Shown here piece by piece: positions 1 through 11,951 of a stretch of 64,000 nt of DNA. The stretch spans positions 62,001 to 126,000 of the forward strand of contig NW_013547006.1 of assembly GCF_000711695.1 (NCBI RefSeq), read 5' to 3'. Source of the DNA: Tilletiaria anomala UBC 951. Its lineage: Eukaryota; Basidiomycota; Exobasidiomycetes; Georgefischeriales; Tilletiariaceae. Positions within the stretch are counted from its first letter, which is position 1. The number at the start of each line of letters is the position of its first letter. Both the position numbers and the translations under genes were made by a program. The notes below the pieces were generated by a model. The model saw nothing but the letters and a program-made list of their open reading frames with translations, was not told where the DNA came from and did not search any database.

Positions 1-1
1 C

Positions 2-720
2 CGGGCTACTCCACACCACAAGCAGGTCATGATGTTCTCAGCAACACTCGCTAAGGAGATCCGTCCGACGTGCAAGAAGTTCATGCAGAATCCCCTGGAG
101 ATCTACGTCGACGACGAGACAAAACTCACATTGCACGGCCTGCAGCAGCACTATGTCCGCCTCGATGAGGGCGCTAAGAACCGCAAGCTGAACGACCTAC
201 TCGATACGCTCGAATTCAACCAGGTCATCATCTTTGTCAAGAGCATCTCGCGCGCCAACCAGTTGGACAAGCTCCTGCAGGAGTGCAACTTCCCCAGCAT
301 CTGCATTCACGGCGGTCTGCCGCAGGAGGAGCGGATCAAGCGGTACCAGCAATTCAAGAACTTCGAGAAGCGTATTCTTGTCGCGACCGATATCTTCGGA
401 AGAGGTATCGACGTCGAGCGGGTAAATGTCTCCATCTCATACGACACTCCGACCGACGCAGACAGCTACTTGCACCGCGTGGGAAGGTAGGTTCTCGTTT
501 TGACAGTGTTTTTCTCACCTTCGATGCCTTCTCTTTTACTGATCATTCTGTTGTCCACGCCCTCCACAGAGCTGGTCGCTTCGGTACCAAGGGTCTTGCC
601 ATTATGTTCGTCAGCAGTGATGATGACGAAAAGGTGCTGCAAGACATTCAGGCTCGCTTCGAGGTGGCCGTTCCCGAGCTGCCCGACACGATCGACTCTT
701 CATCGTACATGAATCAGTGA
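2..720 (+). CDS. SUB2: Sub2/UAP56 DEAD-box RNA helicase, 3' part
   Basis: C-terminal part of the mRNA-export and splicing helicase Sub2/UAP56; the N-terminal half lies left of the window. Exons are 2-486 and 570-720, joined by an 83-nt intron (GTAGGT...CACAG) that splits the codon inside motif VI, giving [13 protein letters not shown]. Visible helicase motifs in order: FSATL (motif III), IIFVKS (IV), TDIFGRGID (V) and HRVGRAGR (VI). The first residues read [11 protein letters not shown], as in Sub2. It ends with the short tail typical of the family ([12 protein letters not shown]). Known role: ATP-dependent RNA helicase of the TREX complex in the nucleus, acting in spliceosome assembly and mRNA export. 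Family identity is very secure; only the 5' end is missing. Confidence 0.95.
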
Positions 721-1017
721 AATAGTCTGCAGGAGAACGCATCCCCGCGCTTGACTGTAGAGCCTAGCTACATTGTGATGTTAGTAACACGTAGCAATGC
801 AAAATCTCGTTTCGCACTGCGTCCATATTGCAAATTGCATTGCATTCATGTTACACTTTCGTCGGGAGGCTCTTTCAGTAACAGCCGGCCCGAGGAGATG
901 AGCAAAGTTGGTTTCATTTACTTGAATTGAATCATTCGTAAGGTACATAACCACAGACTCCGCTAGAAGTAGCAGGGTATCATCCGAGAGCAGGCAGCAT
1001 GAGGCGTGGGAGTACAA

Positions 1018-1416
1018 TTACTGCTTGTCCTGGATAGGGATGTCCTTGCCAGTGACCTTCTTGAAGACGTTGCGAATGCCGTCGCTGTACGCGTGCAAAA
1101 AGCAGGAGGCCGTCCGAGCAAGAATGCAATGTCAGACATGAGAAAAATCGCCTATTCACAATGCATGATAGGCTCCATGGAAGCGTACCTGATCTTCTCG
1201 GTAGTATCCTTGCTCTGTAGATGGCCGGATTTGTTCTCGAGGAACTCGATACCCTTGTCCAGCAAGTCTTGCTGGCCATCGGCCTGAGGAGGAGCGCCGC
1301 CTTGGGGTTGTTGCTATCAGTAATAGATGGGTTGATGAGGGATGCAGGGGGATGTCATGTCAGTGGGGCCGTTCGACCATGTTATTCTGTTCGCACTTGC
1401 CACTCACTTCCGCCAT
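1018..1416 (-). CDS. Small conserved-looking hydrophilic protein, 66 aa
   Basis: Three exons on the minus strand: 1408-1416 (only Met-Ala-Glu), 1189-1313 and 1018-1084. Donors are GTGAGT and GTACGC, and the acceptors end ATAG and ACAG. The exons sum to 201 nt. The protein starts MAEQQPQGGAPPQADGQQ, followed by a lysine-rich helical stretch (LLDKGIEFLENKSGH) and ends KKVTGKDIPIQDKQ. There is no signal peptide or membrane segment. I recall similar short proteins with a DKGIDF...TGKD pattern in basidiomycete genomes but cannot name a function. The 9-nt first exon, ending right at a consensus donor, supports the start. It lies tail-to-tail with SUB2, whose stop is about 300 nt away. Confidence 0.7.
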
Positions 1417-2336
1417 TGTGAACGAGGGTCTGAGGAGTGAGTTTGGGTGAAGAAATATAAAATCTAATAGTTGGCAGATGTAATAGAGTGAAGATGTTGC
1501 GAGCGTCGTCCGGTTTTTATACGAGGCCGGCATGAACGGAGTTTCTCAACGAGGGTGAGCCTGGGCAGTGGGCAGGCAAAGCGATGAAGGAAAAAGAATG
1601 GCTGTGGGGAGGTGACTGTTCAACGTGGATGCGAAAATGGCGTGAGGGCGACATTCAGGTGGCTCGAGCGTCGATGGCGTTTGACTGCTTCAGAGCCCAG
1701 AATGTCACGATGGGCCAAGTTCGCGAGAAACCCGGCGGCTGGACATTATTCCCTTGGATTTGGATTGAAGTGGACGTGCCATTGCAACGAAGCCGTCAGT
1801 AGAGCCTTCCCTGCCCTCAATCGTCCTTCTCGCTTCACTCTCAACTTAAAAGCCCAAAGGGGGATGCGGTCCTGCCTACATGTATACTACACAAGCTAGT
1901 TCAACATCCGACATGCGGCATCGCATCGGCAGGGGGTCTGGGCTCGGGCAGTCTGGCTCCCTCACTTGCTGGAATATGTACCGTCTCTCTAGAGTGCAAT
2001 CTTGTGCCAGGGTTGGGCGCTGCGAGCGAGCATGGCTTTGACATCGCTCTCCGCGGTGTCAGCGAGTACCGCTTCAGAGCACATACTCGAGGCGCGAATC
2101 AAAGCCGTGCTGCAAGCGACGCTCCAATCAGGGAGCCGTGGTGGGGATCGGGTGCACTGCCTTCTCCTTGATCCTCGCGAGAGAGGGTAAGGGGGCATAT
2201 GGAGCGTGCTGATTGGCAGTGGACGTGTAATGGTATTATTCAAATGTCGTGAGGCATTTTGTATCGAAGGAACCTCCATACTACGGCTGCTGGGAGTACC
2301 TGGGACGAGCTCCAAGGATGACTCGAGCAAATGCTG
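1417..2336. other. Intergenic, no supportable gene
   Basis: This stretch holds the upstream region of the 66-aa minus-strand gene and the downstream region of MED10. Short open frames exist on both strands (for example 1584-1899), but none shows a recognisable domain, a consistent intron pattern or biased codon use. No repeat or RNA gene was recognised. Confidence 0.5.
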
Positions 2337-3337
2337 TCAGGAAGGTTGCCCAACGAATTGGCTTGTCGGAATTGCATCTGCGGCCACATATTGTGCCAAT
2401 TCGGGAAAGTTAACGGCCAAGGCTGCTTGCAGCTGGTCGCGGTAATGCTTAGAAAGGACAGTGACGAGAACTATGTCAGCGCTACCTTACTGCAGAACGG
2501 ATCTTGTACACCGATGAAAGGAACCGAGAGTGAAATAGTTTACTGCACTTACCCCCAACGCCATACTCTGGCCGAGCATTTGCTGATTGTCATTTGCAAG
2601 TCTTCGGACCAGTGCGAGTGTGTGCAGGTCAGGATTTCGTCCGACATCGATGTACCTGCGCGCAGATGAACATGTATGTACCAAGTAAATGAGCCTGCAG
2701 AAACGGAGCAGGTAAACTCAATCCTCACTCTAGCACATCGAGCGGTATTTCTAATGTAAGTGACGGCGCTATAGCCATCAAGTCAGAGAGAGAGCTGATT
2801 GCCTCTAGTCTGTTTCATGCAAAAGGTGAAAGTGAAGAAGCTTCCATCAGTGATCAGCCAGTCGGGTCAATCAACTCAGGAAAATATGCACATCTTGCCC
2901 ATCAATGCTTCTTCGCTTCCTTCAGGCATGTCTGCTGCGCGTGTCGCGATCTCATAAAAGCGGTCGATGACTTTCCGCACTCGTTTCTCGAGCTCTTTCC
3001 GAGTGGTCTCGCGCGGATCTAGTGGCTTTTGAGCCGATGCTGCATGCTGTGCTGACGTACCATCGGCGCTGGTAGTTTGCTCGCCCGCGAGATGCACATT
3101 CAGCGCACCGCCAGCACTCGATGGATCCGGCGGAGGCGAGGGCGAAGGCGAAAGCGGCATGTCGATGCCCATTTGGGGTCCGCCGTCATTGTTTGTCTCC
3201 ATCTTGAGCTTGCACGGACCAGAGTCCCTGACTGGAGCGTTTTGATGGCGTTAGAAAGCAAATGCAGTAATGCTTTGACCTGACGCAACGCTATCGCGTG
3301 ACACTTCGTCCCGGATGGCCAAATCAGACATGACCAT
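2337..3337 (-). CDS. MED10: Mediator complex subunit 10
   Basis: Five exons: 3280-3337, 2892-3231, 2729-2809, 2553-2655 and 2337-2447; phases sum to 693 nt (230 aa). The Med10/Nut2 core is visible: an N-terminal helix (TRKELEKRVRKVIDRFYEI), a middle segment with LEIPLDVLEYIDVGRNPD, which matches the family's I/V-PL-x-L/V-x-YVDxGxNP signature, then RRLANDNQQM and a C-terminal HYRDQL...NFPELA. A Pro/Ser-rich segment of about 60 aa before the core makes it longer than yeast Nut2 (about 157 aa). Known role: middle module of Mediator, linking activators to RNA polymerase II in the nucleus. The start is less certain: Met at 3331 or at 3202 would also keep the core. The first intron is 48 nt with a CTAAC branch site. 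Confidence 0.9.
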
Positions 3338-3851
3338 CTACAGCAATCACTCTGACTGGGTCCGGACAAATCTTAACAGCTTTCCAGATCTACCAGAGGA
3401 TACCTTTCCTACGGCGGGCTGGCATTATTAAGCGGCGCTACGCTCGAAAGCCCTCAGCCTTTGCTCGGCGAATACATAGAAAGGAGTGAAGGACACAGGT
3501 GTCGAGCAACGACGCACGGTGTGCCGATGCCCTGTTAGCTGAGCCCCGGGTGAAGGGCCGAGCCACTGGCGCTTCAGGAGTCTCAAGCCGCTCGGCGTCT
3601 TCTATTCGCCCGACAGATTCAAAATTGCCGATGCGAATTTGGGACACAACACGTTCCGCGCTGACAACAGACTAGTTCTTTTTTCCGCTCTTTAATTGGC
3701 AACAATGCCCAGGCTGCAAGGTGACTGCAACCTAAGACCGCTTGCGAGCTGCAACTTGAACGACCGGGGCCATTGACTCCGCTCTGAGTTGCCCCTTCGA
3801 GATGCCACATGCACGGTGAGCTGCATGAACATTTAGGGAGTCCGGACGAGC
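3338..3851. promoter_or_regulatory. Divergent intergenic region between MED10 and Elongin A
   Basis: The 514 bases between the two outward-facing starts must contain both promoters. No clear TATA box or repeated motif was seen. Short open frames on the minus strand are compositional. Confidence 0.5.
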
Positions 3852-6136
3852 ATGAAGGACTGGCGCCGCTCGCCCGAGCCGCCGTCCATGATGGGCGGCG
3901 GGTGGACGCGCCAAGACGAGCAGCCGCCCGACGCGACCGTCCAACTCGTGGACTCAGACGTCCCGGCTCGGCCTCCCGATAGTGGTGCGACTGAGGCACC
4001 TGAAAGTGCATCGGCCATTGCCATTGGTGAATTTTTACGAGCGAAGAAAAAGACGCCGCCCGAGTCGCTGCAAAGCCTGTGTAAGCGAAGTGAGTCAATT
4101 CTCCAGAACCTATCACCAGCCAGCTATTCGCTGACATCGAGCTTCGATGGTTCCTACAGTTTTGTTCAGAAATGTGGCAAGTCAGTACGACTGGGCGGCT
4201 TTGTTCCCACGATGCTATTCGTATCACCACTTGTTTCTGAGCTCACATCGTGTACCCTTCTCGACAGATGTGGTCGACCTTGGCACCATGCCGTTCCGCC
4301 TGGCGAAAGACATGCTGGAGCAGATGAAACCCATGCAACTCATGGACATGGAACAAAAGAGTCCTGTGAATATTATTTACTTTTGGTCTCTAGTGAAAGA
4401 TGCTGAAGCGAAATGCACCAAATTTGCAGCATTTCATGCCGAAGACAGAATGTGAGTCTGATCATATGATTGATATGGTGGTGTACACCGCTGGCTGACA
4501 GTTCCCGCGACGCGCGCGCATCACAGATATCTGGAGGCGGCATGTTCTGCAAGAATTCCCAAAAGTGCGAAAAGCCGTTGAAGCTGGCGACTTTGACAAG
4601 CCAGATGGCTGGCGCGCGCTGTACTTCGTGGGTGCACTTGTGGAGTCAAGACCAATTGCATCAAAGGCGAAGGGCTAACTCAAGCACGGTCATTTTTATC
4701 TTCAGGAAAAAGTGGCAGACCGCGAAGAATTTCTGGCGGAGATTGGCTCACGCACCAAGGAACGCTACGCGACTTTGAGTGCCCAGAAGCAAGCCATCCG
4801 GGCCGTCATCACAGACCAGCTGGTTGGCAAGATTTTTGCACGACGACAACCAAACGCGCCGCTGACCCAGACGAAGGGCTCCAAATTGATTAATCGTGCC
4901 AGAGGTATGACGATAAAGGCCCCTAAAAATGCGTCAAAGCGTGTCGTGCTGTCCACGAGCCCGACGGCACCTGCTACCTTCATGGAAAAATGGGTGGCCG
5001 AGGCCGAATCCGCCTCGAGAACGGCAGCTCGGCGTAAGAACGGACCCATTCCTGGCGCGTATGCAACCATACCTTCTCCGCCATCTTCATCGTCAGTCCC
5101 ACCTTCCAGACCTCCAACAGCGACACCCGCTCATAGACCGCCACAGAGCAATGCAAAAACCATGTCATCACCTCCCCTGGCTGCCACTGGAGATTCATCC
5201 CCCACTTCTCTAATACGATCGTCGGTCGAGGGAATGACGTTCCGTCTGAGGACGCAACCAGGGGGAGGACCAATCAACTTCTTCGGTGGCGGCTCCTCAC
5301 TAGGCGGCGGGTCGACATTCAAGCGGAGCTCGCAACCCAAGTCAATTGCGAGCGTTGTCACCGTGACCAAAAGGCGCGCCCCTGACGTTGTGAAGGAAGG
5401 GCAGCCGAGGAGCAATCCAGCCTCGCCGTCACCCGGAACGCAAGGCGTCACCGATGCTGAGTGGCCTTCCGGTGCGGAATCTCCTTCGCCTGTGAACATG
5501 AGCGGAGCTCAGTCACCTCGAAGCGTGCGAGAGAAGATGCAATCGATTGACCTTTTCTCGAGCGGCAGCTCATCATTCCGACGACGTCCGGACAAGCGAA
5601 GACGACTAGAGCCATGTGCCAGCGTGGTGACATTGACGAACAAGCGGGTTCTGTCGGTCTCTGAGGGAGTTGGAACGAGTGGTGGCCAAAGCAAAAGGAT
5701 GATTGTTGAAGAAATTTCGCCGCGAGCCGACGCTGTGCAAGGGGACTACGGGTCACAGGAGGGTTCTTCTATGGATCAAATGCGACCGAGTGCGCCATCC
5801 GCTACCTCTGTCACATCAGCTCCACAGCTCAGGTCGCTGGGTTCCCTCAAAGCACGGCTGATACCGGTATCCAACGATAGCTCAAGCATGGCGCCTACTC
5901 ACGGCACGTCCGGAGGCATACCCGCAGCAGCATCCACATCAGATTCTCTGCATCGATCACCAAAAGTGACATCTGAGCCAGCCATTCCCACCGCGTCGCC
6001 GTCTCTTCATCAGCAGCATAGCAAGCAAGCATCGCATGGCCACACCGGCCATCATCGTCCCGCTCGCTCCATCTTCATGCCGAGCTCTTCCGTCACATCG
6101 CAGATACCCAAAGAGTTACTTCGGGTCAAGCAGTGA
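3852..6136 (+). CDS. ELA1: Elongin A (RNA polymerase II elongation factor SIII subunit A)
   Basis: Six exons: 3852-4089, 4160-4180, 4268-4365, 4430-4451, 4527-4627 and 4706-6136; they sum to 1911 nt (636 aa). After splicing, the Elongin A domain reads continuously: SLQSLCKRILFRNVANV, then VDLGTMPFRLAKDMLEQ (the BC-box/F-box-like part), then PKTEYIWRRHVLQEFP and EKVADREEFLAEI. Two exons are only 21 and 22 nt. The last exon adds a coiled basic helix (KERYATLSAQKQAIRAV) and then about 400 residues rich in Ser, Pro and Gly with no recognisable domain, far longer than yeast Ela1. Known role: Ela1-Elc1 supports elongation and, with Cul3, ubiquitylation of stalled RNA polymerase II. The start is the first ATG after an in-frame TAG at 3834. 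The long tail could in principle be a separate low-complexity addition. Confidence 0.88.
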
Positions 6137-6789
6137 CCTTGCCGGTCCGCAAGCTCCGAATTGCGCTTTGTCACAAGCAACACATGCCCCCAGCATGCCT
6201 TGCGTACTTGTTGTATTTTCCTCCATAATCCTTACTCGCATGCTCCAGGACTGAGATGACAAGGGCTCTTGTGCGATGTCGCAGGTCACAGCCGATGGGC
6301 CGACTGTGGAGCAGAGTGCAGAGAGGGGATATCTAAATCGGCAAATTGTGGTGCATTGCTAATAAGCGGCTATGCCATATTACGTCACACAGCCTGCTCC
6401 CCCTTGGCGCGTCACTGTGGGCCGCACGCCAGTACTGCTGCAGTCATCCTGGCAGGCCACGCCTTCACACCACTCCGCATGCCGAGCCTCTTGTTGCTTT
6501 TGCACACGACAATCCCAGCCACCATCGTCTCCCTCGTCACTCCCACTTGAGTGCTAGCCGCTGCTCAGAAAGACACTCTCAGCTGCATTTTCATTGAGTT
6601 TACAATATATCGCTCGCAGCGCTTCATATCACTGGCGACGACTGCTAATAGCCTCGAGGTATTCTTTCCCCTTCAGCGTGGCTACCGTTTGATTCGCGCA
6701 GTTGCACTTTCATTTCGCTCGTCAGCATCTGCTTGCGCGCTAAACGACCTGAATCTCTCACACTGTGACCTGGCCACTCTTGACCGATC
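6137..6789 (+). other. Intergenic, 3' of ELA1 and promoter of the zinc-ribbon gene
   Basis: There are 653 bases with only short random open frames. The region is pyrimidine-rich around 6440-6550. No feature was recognised. Confidence 0.4.
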
Positions 6790-7478
6790 ATGATGGATTT
6801 CTGCTTTTGTGAGTGCGCTGGCTGCTGCGTGCTGTGCGCCATGGTGATGGACCCGGAGCGATGTGAGCCACTTTTTGCTGATGCATGTGTGCGAATGTGC
6901 ACTACATATCCCCAGTCATCCCCATCATCTTCGGCTGTCCGGCCAAGGTGAGAATGGGCGAGCATGGCCATTGGGCCACCCCAGAAGGGCAAGGCTGATA
7001 TTCGAATGCCCTACTCGCGTGATCCGCCCACAGATTAAGCAGACGGACACGCAACCACATATCTGGTGAGTTCAACATCGCTCAGTACGAGCAATTCGTT
7101 AAAAGGACTCATCTCTGACTTGCGGTCTTTGCAATTTTGCAGCCCGAAATGTCACAACGCACAAGTTGTCAGAGCCAAGTCCCGCACCTGGCTTGAGGTC
7201 TGCTGGATCCCACTCATTCCCATGAAGTCAAGGGAAATCTTCATCTGCGGTATCTGCCAGGTTAGTCCTTGTCCCTGGCCTTTGGGCATTCCGACGCGCC
7301 CTTACCGGAAGCTGACGCATCTGTACGGTCCCACCTCTCCTATCGTAAATCATAGTGGCAAACAGACGCGCATGGGCAATATCAACCAGCCCCGGCAGGT
7401 GCAGGAGGCTTTGGCGGGCCACAAGGCCCCTATGGTGGCCCACCGCAACATGGCTACTACCCTCCTCCAAAATACTGA
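6790..7478 (+). CDS. Small zinc-ribbon protein (zinc-ribbon_15-like), 107 aa
   Basis: Five exons: 6790-6808, 6916-6947, 7034-7065, 7143-7260 and 7356-7478 (324 nt). The spliced protein begins MMDFCFFIPIIFGCPAKI, then has two Cys pairs, CPKCHNAQVVRAKSRTW and FICGICQW, flanking LEVCWIPLIPMKS. It ends in a Gly/Pro/Tyr-rich tail (GGPQGPYGGPPQHGYYPPP). This is the layout of the fungal zinc-ribbon family in which a short hydrophobic N-terminus precedes a CxxC...CxxC ribbon. The hydrophobic N-terminus and the W-rich core suggest membrane association, in the manner of LITAF-like ribbons; that is inference. No precise function is known to me. Three exons of 19-32 nt make this gene easy to miss. Confidence 0.8.
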
Positions 7479-7631
7479 ACAGCTGTTCAGCATGACATGC
7501 CTAGCGTCAAGAGCAAATTTGGATTCTTTGCCTTTCCCACAGCTTTCGTTCCATTAAACCGTGTTTACCCCGTTTGTATTTCGTACCCGCAAGATATCTG
7601 TTTCGAACGGTCAGACGCCAATCTTCCCATC

Positions 7632-8728
7632 TTATGGATGAATTTCATCGAGCTTTGTACCGATGTACAAAAAGTACCCGAACGTCGCCTCCTCGCCCAC
7701 TTCGCGAGTCTCGAAGGACCACCGCTCTGGCCGCTGTAGGTACTTGAGCCGGAACTGCGGCTGTCCGAATGTCAAGTAGATGAAGTGGCCCCCTGGTTTG
7801 AGTAGGCTGAAGATAGGCTTTAGCTGCTAAGCGCTGTCACCTGGGAGCCTCAGACGGAATCGCTCACTGTATTACACCTTCGACTTCTCGCTCCACGTTC
7901 TCCCGTACTTCTTGACTGGGGTCCCATATGCTGCCGCCAGTCTCGGCCATCAGGGCGTCAAGTGTACCTGCAACAAAGGTCAGGCAAGGGTAAGCAGTGA
8001 CCCTTAACACACCACTACAGGGTGAGCAGCTCAGAGCACACCTTTGTCGATGATTGCATCATATGATGCTGCCCCACCGAGCAACTCTGCATTCTCCTTA
8101 AGCTCGCGCACGTCCATGACATGCCATTCGAGGTGGGGATGCTTGCTTTGCATTTGATTGATTAGGACTTGGGAGAAGTCGATGTCTGCCGCCGATGTGC
8201 ACTCGTCAGCGATCGCGATCAAGTGAGCAAGATTCTCGGCTCGAGTACATCACAAGCCACTTACTTATGACATTTAAGTAGTCGTCTTCTGCCATGTCAG
8301 CACTCATTGCTGTAGCACAACGTACCAGTTGTACACGAGCAAAAAGGAGACGGTGAGACTCTAGTCCAAGGATACGCATGCACTTGCATCTTCTCACTCG
8401 AATTGCCACATCCTAGCATCAGCACTCGCGCGCTTTTGAAAGGGATGAGCTCATGGATGATTGACCTTTGCCAATAAATGCTCGGAGAGATGAGCCAACA
8501 TACTGCGTACAAAAGATAACAGGAGCAACCGCCGAGACGCACTTTAATTGCTCATACTTCGCGGCCGAACACCAAGATCGTTTCAGCATAAGATTGGAGA
8601 TACATACTAGCGCGCGGATGTACACCATAACTCACACTCTTGAACCAATCAAATTGCCCTTCTGGTCCTTCCGTCTCGTATCGCCCATCCCAATAGCTCT
8701 TAAGGCGGAAGTCCCCATTGACAGACAT
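7632..8728 (-). CDS. SAM-dependent methyltransferase, EEF1AKMT4/METTL13-like
   Basis: Seven exons: 8636-8728, 8543-8556, 8398-8465, 8265-8309, 8042-8185, 7876-7967 and 7632-7823 (or to 7826). They sum to 648 nt (215 aa). The spliced protein shows the family signatures: YWDGRYE near the N-terminus, FDWFKSYEQLK (which needs the 14-nt exon 2), the SAM-binding glycine motif VLMLGCGNS, then WHVMDVREL, YDAIIDKGTLDAL and LLKPGGHFIYLTFGQPQFR. Known relatives methylate lysines or the N-terminus of elongation factor eEF1A in the cytosol; the substrate here is inferred only from family. The acceptor of exon 7 is ambiguous by one codon. The last intron uses GTAATA, chosen because it keeps phase. Confidence 0.85.
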
Positions 8729-11700
8729 GCTTGCTTGTTGATTGCGAGCGCTCAGCGTACAGCAAAGCAGTAACGGTCACTGGCACTGACACTTATGGCC
8801 GAATAGCTGACCTCCTCGGCTTTGTGCTCCTCAGTCGCTCGTGAGCCACCACTGTTGCATACCCAGCATTACAAGGCTCCAAATCAACAACTTCGCAAGC
8901 TCGCAACCCGCAACGGCATTTGACCTTCGGGGTACGAGTCGCAGGCAGCCCAGCTACAGCCCACAAGCGCGAGAGATTCATCATATCAAAATCTCGACAG
9001 CGGAATTCGGAATGAGACTGTTGACCGACATTCAGTTTTTGGTGTGCTTTTGCAAGAGTCAGCACTTCGACCGCCTCACTCAGGCGACAGACCATATTGC
9101 CCGACAGGCATGCCCATCCCGTTGCGTCGGCCAACGCCATCATACATCAAGGACGGTAAAGCTGAAGCCAGGAGACGCTACAGGTCTGGAAGGCATGCCC
9201 TTCGCTCTCGAGATTCGCAATCTGGGCTCGCGCGACGTAGAAGGGGATGCATCACGTCGGGCGCCAGTCATTGCTGTCCATCGCTCGGACCTCTGTACTC
9301 AGTATGCTCGGTACTTCGGTCTTGAACTTGGCGCCCGACGTGCGACCGCGGTTGGAGGCCAACAGCCTTGAGGATATACATCTCTGGCCGCACGCGGCTC
9401 ATCATCATCTCAGAAGCCGCCTCCAGTCTGCAGCACGTCAGGTCCTGCTCTACCACGCAGCGCACCACTCAGAGCTTCAACTCCACCGAGCATCACCAGT
9501 CACAACGCACATTGACCTCATTACCACGCTCGTCGATCATCCGTTCTCGCTAATACTAGATGCACCCGACATAGTAGCGCATCAAGGCATCACGAACATG
9601 TTCCTGAGCACTATCACATTGTCCATATCGCAAGCGTGCCAGAAATTGTGCAACGATCAATTTGATTCGGTCCCGCGAAAGAGTGTCACAGACTGTCGGC
9701 ATCAGGGCATGTAAGGTATGAGGTGTGATGAAAGGGTCGGTCTGGCCTGTGCCCGTTGGCATGATGTGTGACTACTTAACGAGGGCAATACATAAAGGCG
9801 TAAGACTAGGCCTGGCGGTGGCAGGGCAGTTGAGGGGGGCTGGTACCTTCAGTGGAAGCAGGAAGCGGCAGCGCTTCTCCCGGGGTTGGTGCGGGTGAAC
9901 CATGCAGCCTGCAGCGAAATCCGTCGCGAGGCTAGCCCGCTTTTTGGTTCCGCGGCCACTCGCTGATGTATTCAGGAGCCTACGTTGGGCAGCTGTTGAA
10001 CCACGCGGCACGCAGCGTGCAACATGAACATATGTAGATCATAGCACATAGGCCTGCCAGGATCCACCCGCACCAAGGTGTACCTGGCCAGGATCTAGAG
10101 TTCCCCTCAGCCCCAGACCTTATTATTGGATCTATCAGTTCTGCTGTTCTACCCAATTGCAGACAATCTATACATGAAAAACAGCATTTAATTGAGCTTT
10201 CGTACACACACGCACTTTTTCCAGTCGCTTTCCTAGTTGCCCGCCTTCCCTAGGTGCCAGCTACATGTAGGTTCCCAGCCGGCGGTGAGCCACCCGATGC
10301 CCGGGTCGCATGATACATGGCACATGGCTTGGCTTCCCAAGTGAAATGAATAGTTTAAATGCACACTGCATGCTGTCGCCTGACTTAGACTGCATCTGCA
10401 TGTATAGGGAAGGTCTGAGGCCCCCGAGCGCAAGTCCACAGCCTCGTATTTTCGTCCAGACGGGGTACTTGGCTTGAGGCACGTGCTGTCATGCGGTAGC
10501 ACTACGGTAGCCTGCTGTAGCCAGCTGCTAGCGTGTTCACCGTGAACGCTGGAGAGGGCGGATGAAGAGCTGAAAGCTAAATGTTAGCGTTCATATCCAA
10601 CTTGTTGAGAAGCATCACGAGTCGATAACTTCTGTCACATCGGTGTTTGCGACATGAAGGTGTTCCCAAAGAACTGCTTACTATTGCGGATTCCGAGGTC
10701 TCCTCGTTAGTGTGTGGGTGTGCGTCAGGTACGCGTCCAAATAAGTCGAAGTGTGGACGTGTCACTTTACATTCATGCTTTACTGGCGTTGGCCTGGCGG
10801 AGCAGTGCGGCAATCCGCAATGCTCCTGTTCAGTTCCTCGCCTTCGGCATCTCCGAAAGCCGACAGCTGTGGAGTATCGAAGCCCACTCGATATATATCC
10901 GCATCCCGTGGCTCGCGGCGCTTTTTATTTTATTGCCAATTCGGCATCTACGTCCGCCGCGGCCTGGACCGCACTTGGTCTGTACTTGTCCCTGGAAGTT
11001 GGAGCCCTGGCCCGCCAGCCCGCCGGGTCGGCCTCTAATCTCAGACAGGCCTGGTTTCGAGCACACTCTCCCCGGAGCAGCCTGGAACTACACGTAAAGG
11101 TTGCAGATGACCAACTCGCTCTTTCCAATCGCGGGTCGCGGGTCGCAACATCCACATCCTTTGGCCGTGAATTCGACAATCGTTACATATCATACATACA
11201 TCCTGGTACTAGTGGACTTTCGGTTCTTTCTCGCAGCTAGACTCTGCTAGACTGAATTCCCTTCAGATGTCAGGTACTCACGAGTTTTTAAAATGCCTGC
11301 ATTCAATCTTGCAACCGATTCAGTAACATTCACTTCTGGCAGCACGCGACGGCAACAAAACGTCGACGTTGCTACATACATCATTGGAGGGCAACCGGCA
11401 AACGTTTAGCCGGGCTGCACACTGCTACAAAGCATGATTGCCTTCCTTCCTTCTCTCTGGCTACACCAGCAACAAAGAATGCCTCATACTGAGGCAATGC
11501 CCGTCGCCACACCGAACTCGGCGGCTCCTGCAAAATGGAACAATGTGGATCCCTCATGGCGCTTTGCACCAAGGGAATTACTTTCATATTCCAATATCCG
11601 GTGCTACGAGTGCGATATGTGTGAACCCCGTGGGATTTCGACTTTTTGGGGATTAGAGCGCCTTGGATGATGATCGAGAATTGATGATGATGCGATCGTC

Positions 11701-11810
11701 ATTCATCGTAACAGCTACAGGTATGTACGCCTTCGAGTTAAGACGGGCGATGGCGCGGTGCGGCGATGGGATGCTGCTACATGCCCCGTGTCGCTTGCGA
11801 CAGCAAACGC
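8729..11810. other. Gene-poor region, about 3.1 kb
   Basis: No gene could be supported. The longest open frames are 8841-9371 (+, 176 codons), 9247-9714 (+, 155 codons) and 10647-11240 (+, 197 codons). Their translations are rich in Arg, Ser, Cys and His in the way random frames of this GC content are, show no domain, and no splice sites join them into something recognisable. The 5' part must contain the promoter of the methyltransferase. No tandem repeat or transposon terminus was recognised. Confidence 0.5.
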
Positions 11811-11820
11811 ATATATAGTA
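11811..11820 (+). promoter_or_regulatory. Probable TATA box of the aspartic protease gene
   Basis: ATATATAGTA lies about 135 bases upstream of the protease ATG, followed by a pyrimidine-rich stretch suited to transcription start. This is a classic core promoter for a strongly regulated secreted-enzyme gene. Seen in sequence; function inferred. Confidence 0.55.
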
Positions 11821-11951
11821 CACTCTCGAGGTTGGAGTTCATCCTGAACTCACTTTCTCCAATCCTGTCAGCCTGACTGGATCAGGCTTGCCCCTCGTCG
11901 TCACCCGCATATTTTCTCATTCATCGCCTTCTATGTAACGAAGTTACCCAC

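Noticed and set aside
3619-4230. Minus-strand frame of 203 codons
   Set aside because: It lies antisense to the MED10/ELA1 divergent region and ELA1 exon 1, has no domain, and the plus strand gives a recognised protein.
10647-11240. Plus-strand frame of 197 codons in the gene-poor region
   Set aside because: Composition is like random frames, there is no domain or splice context, and several other frames of similar length overlap it.
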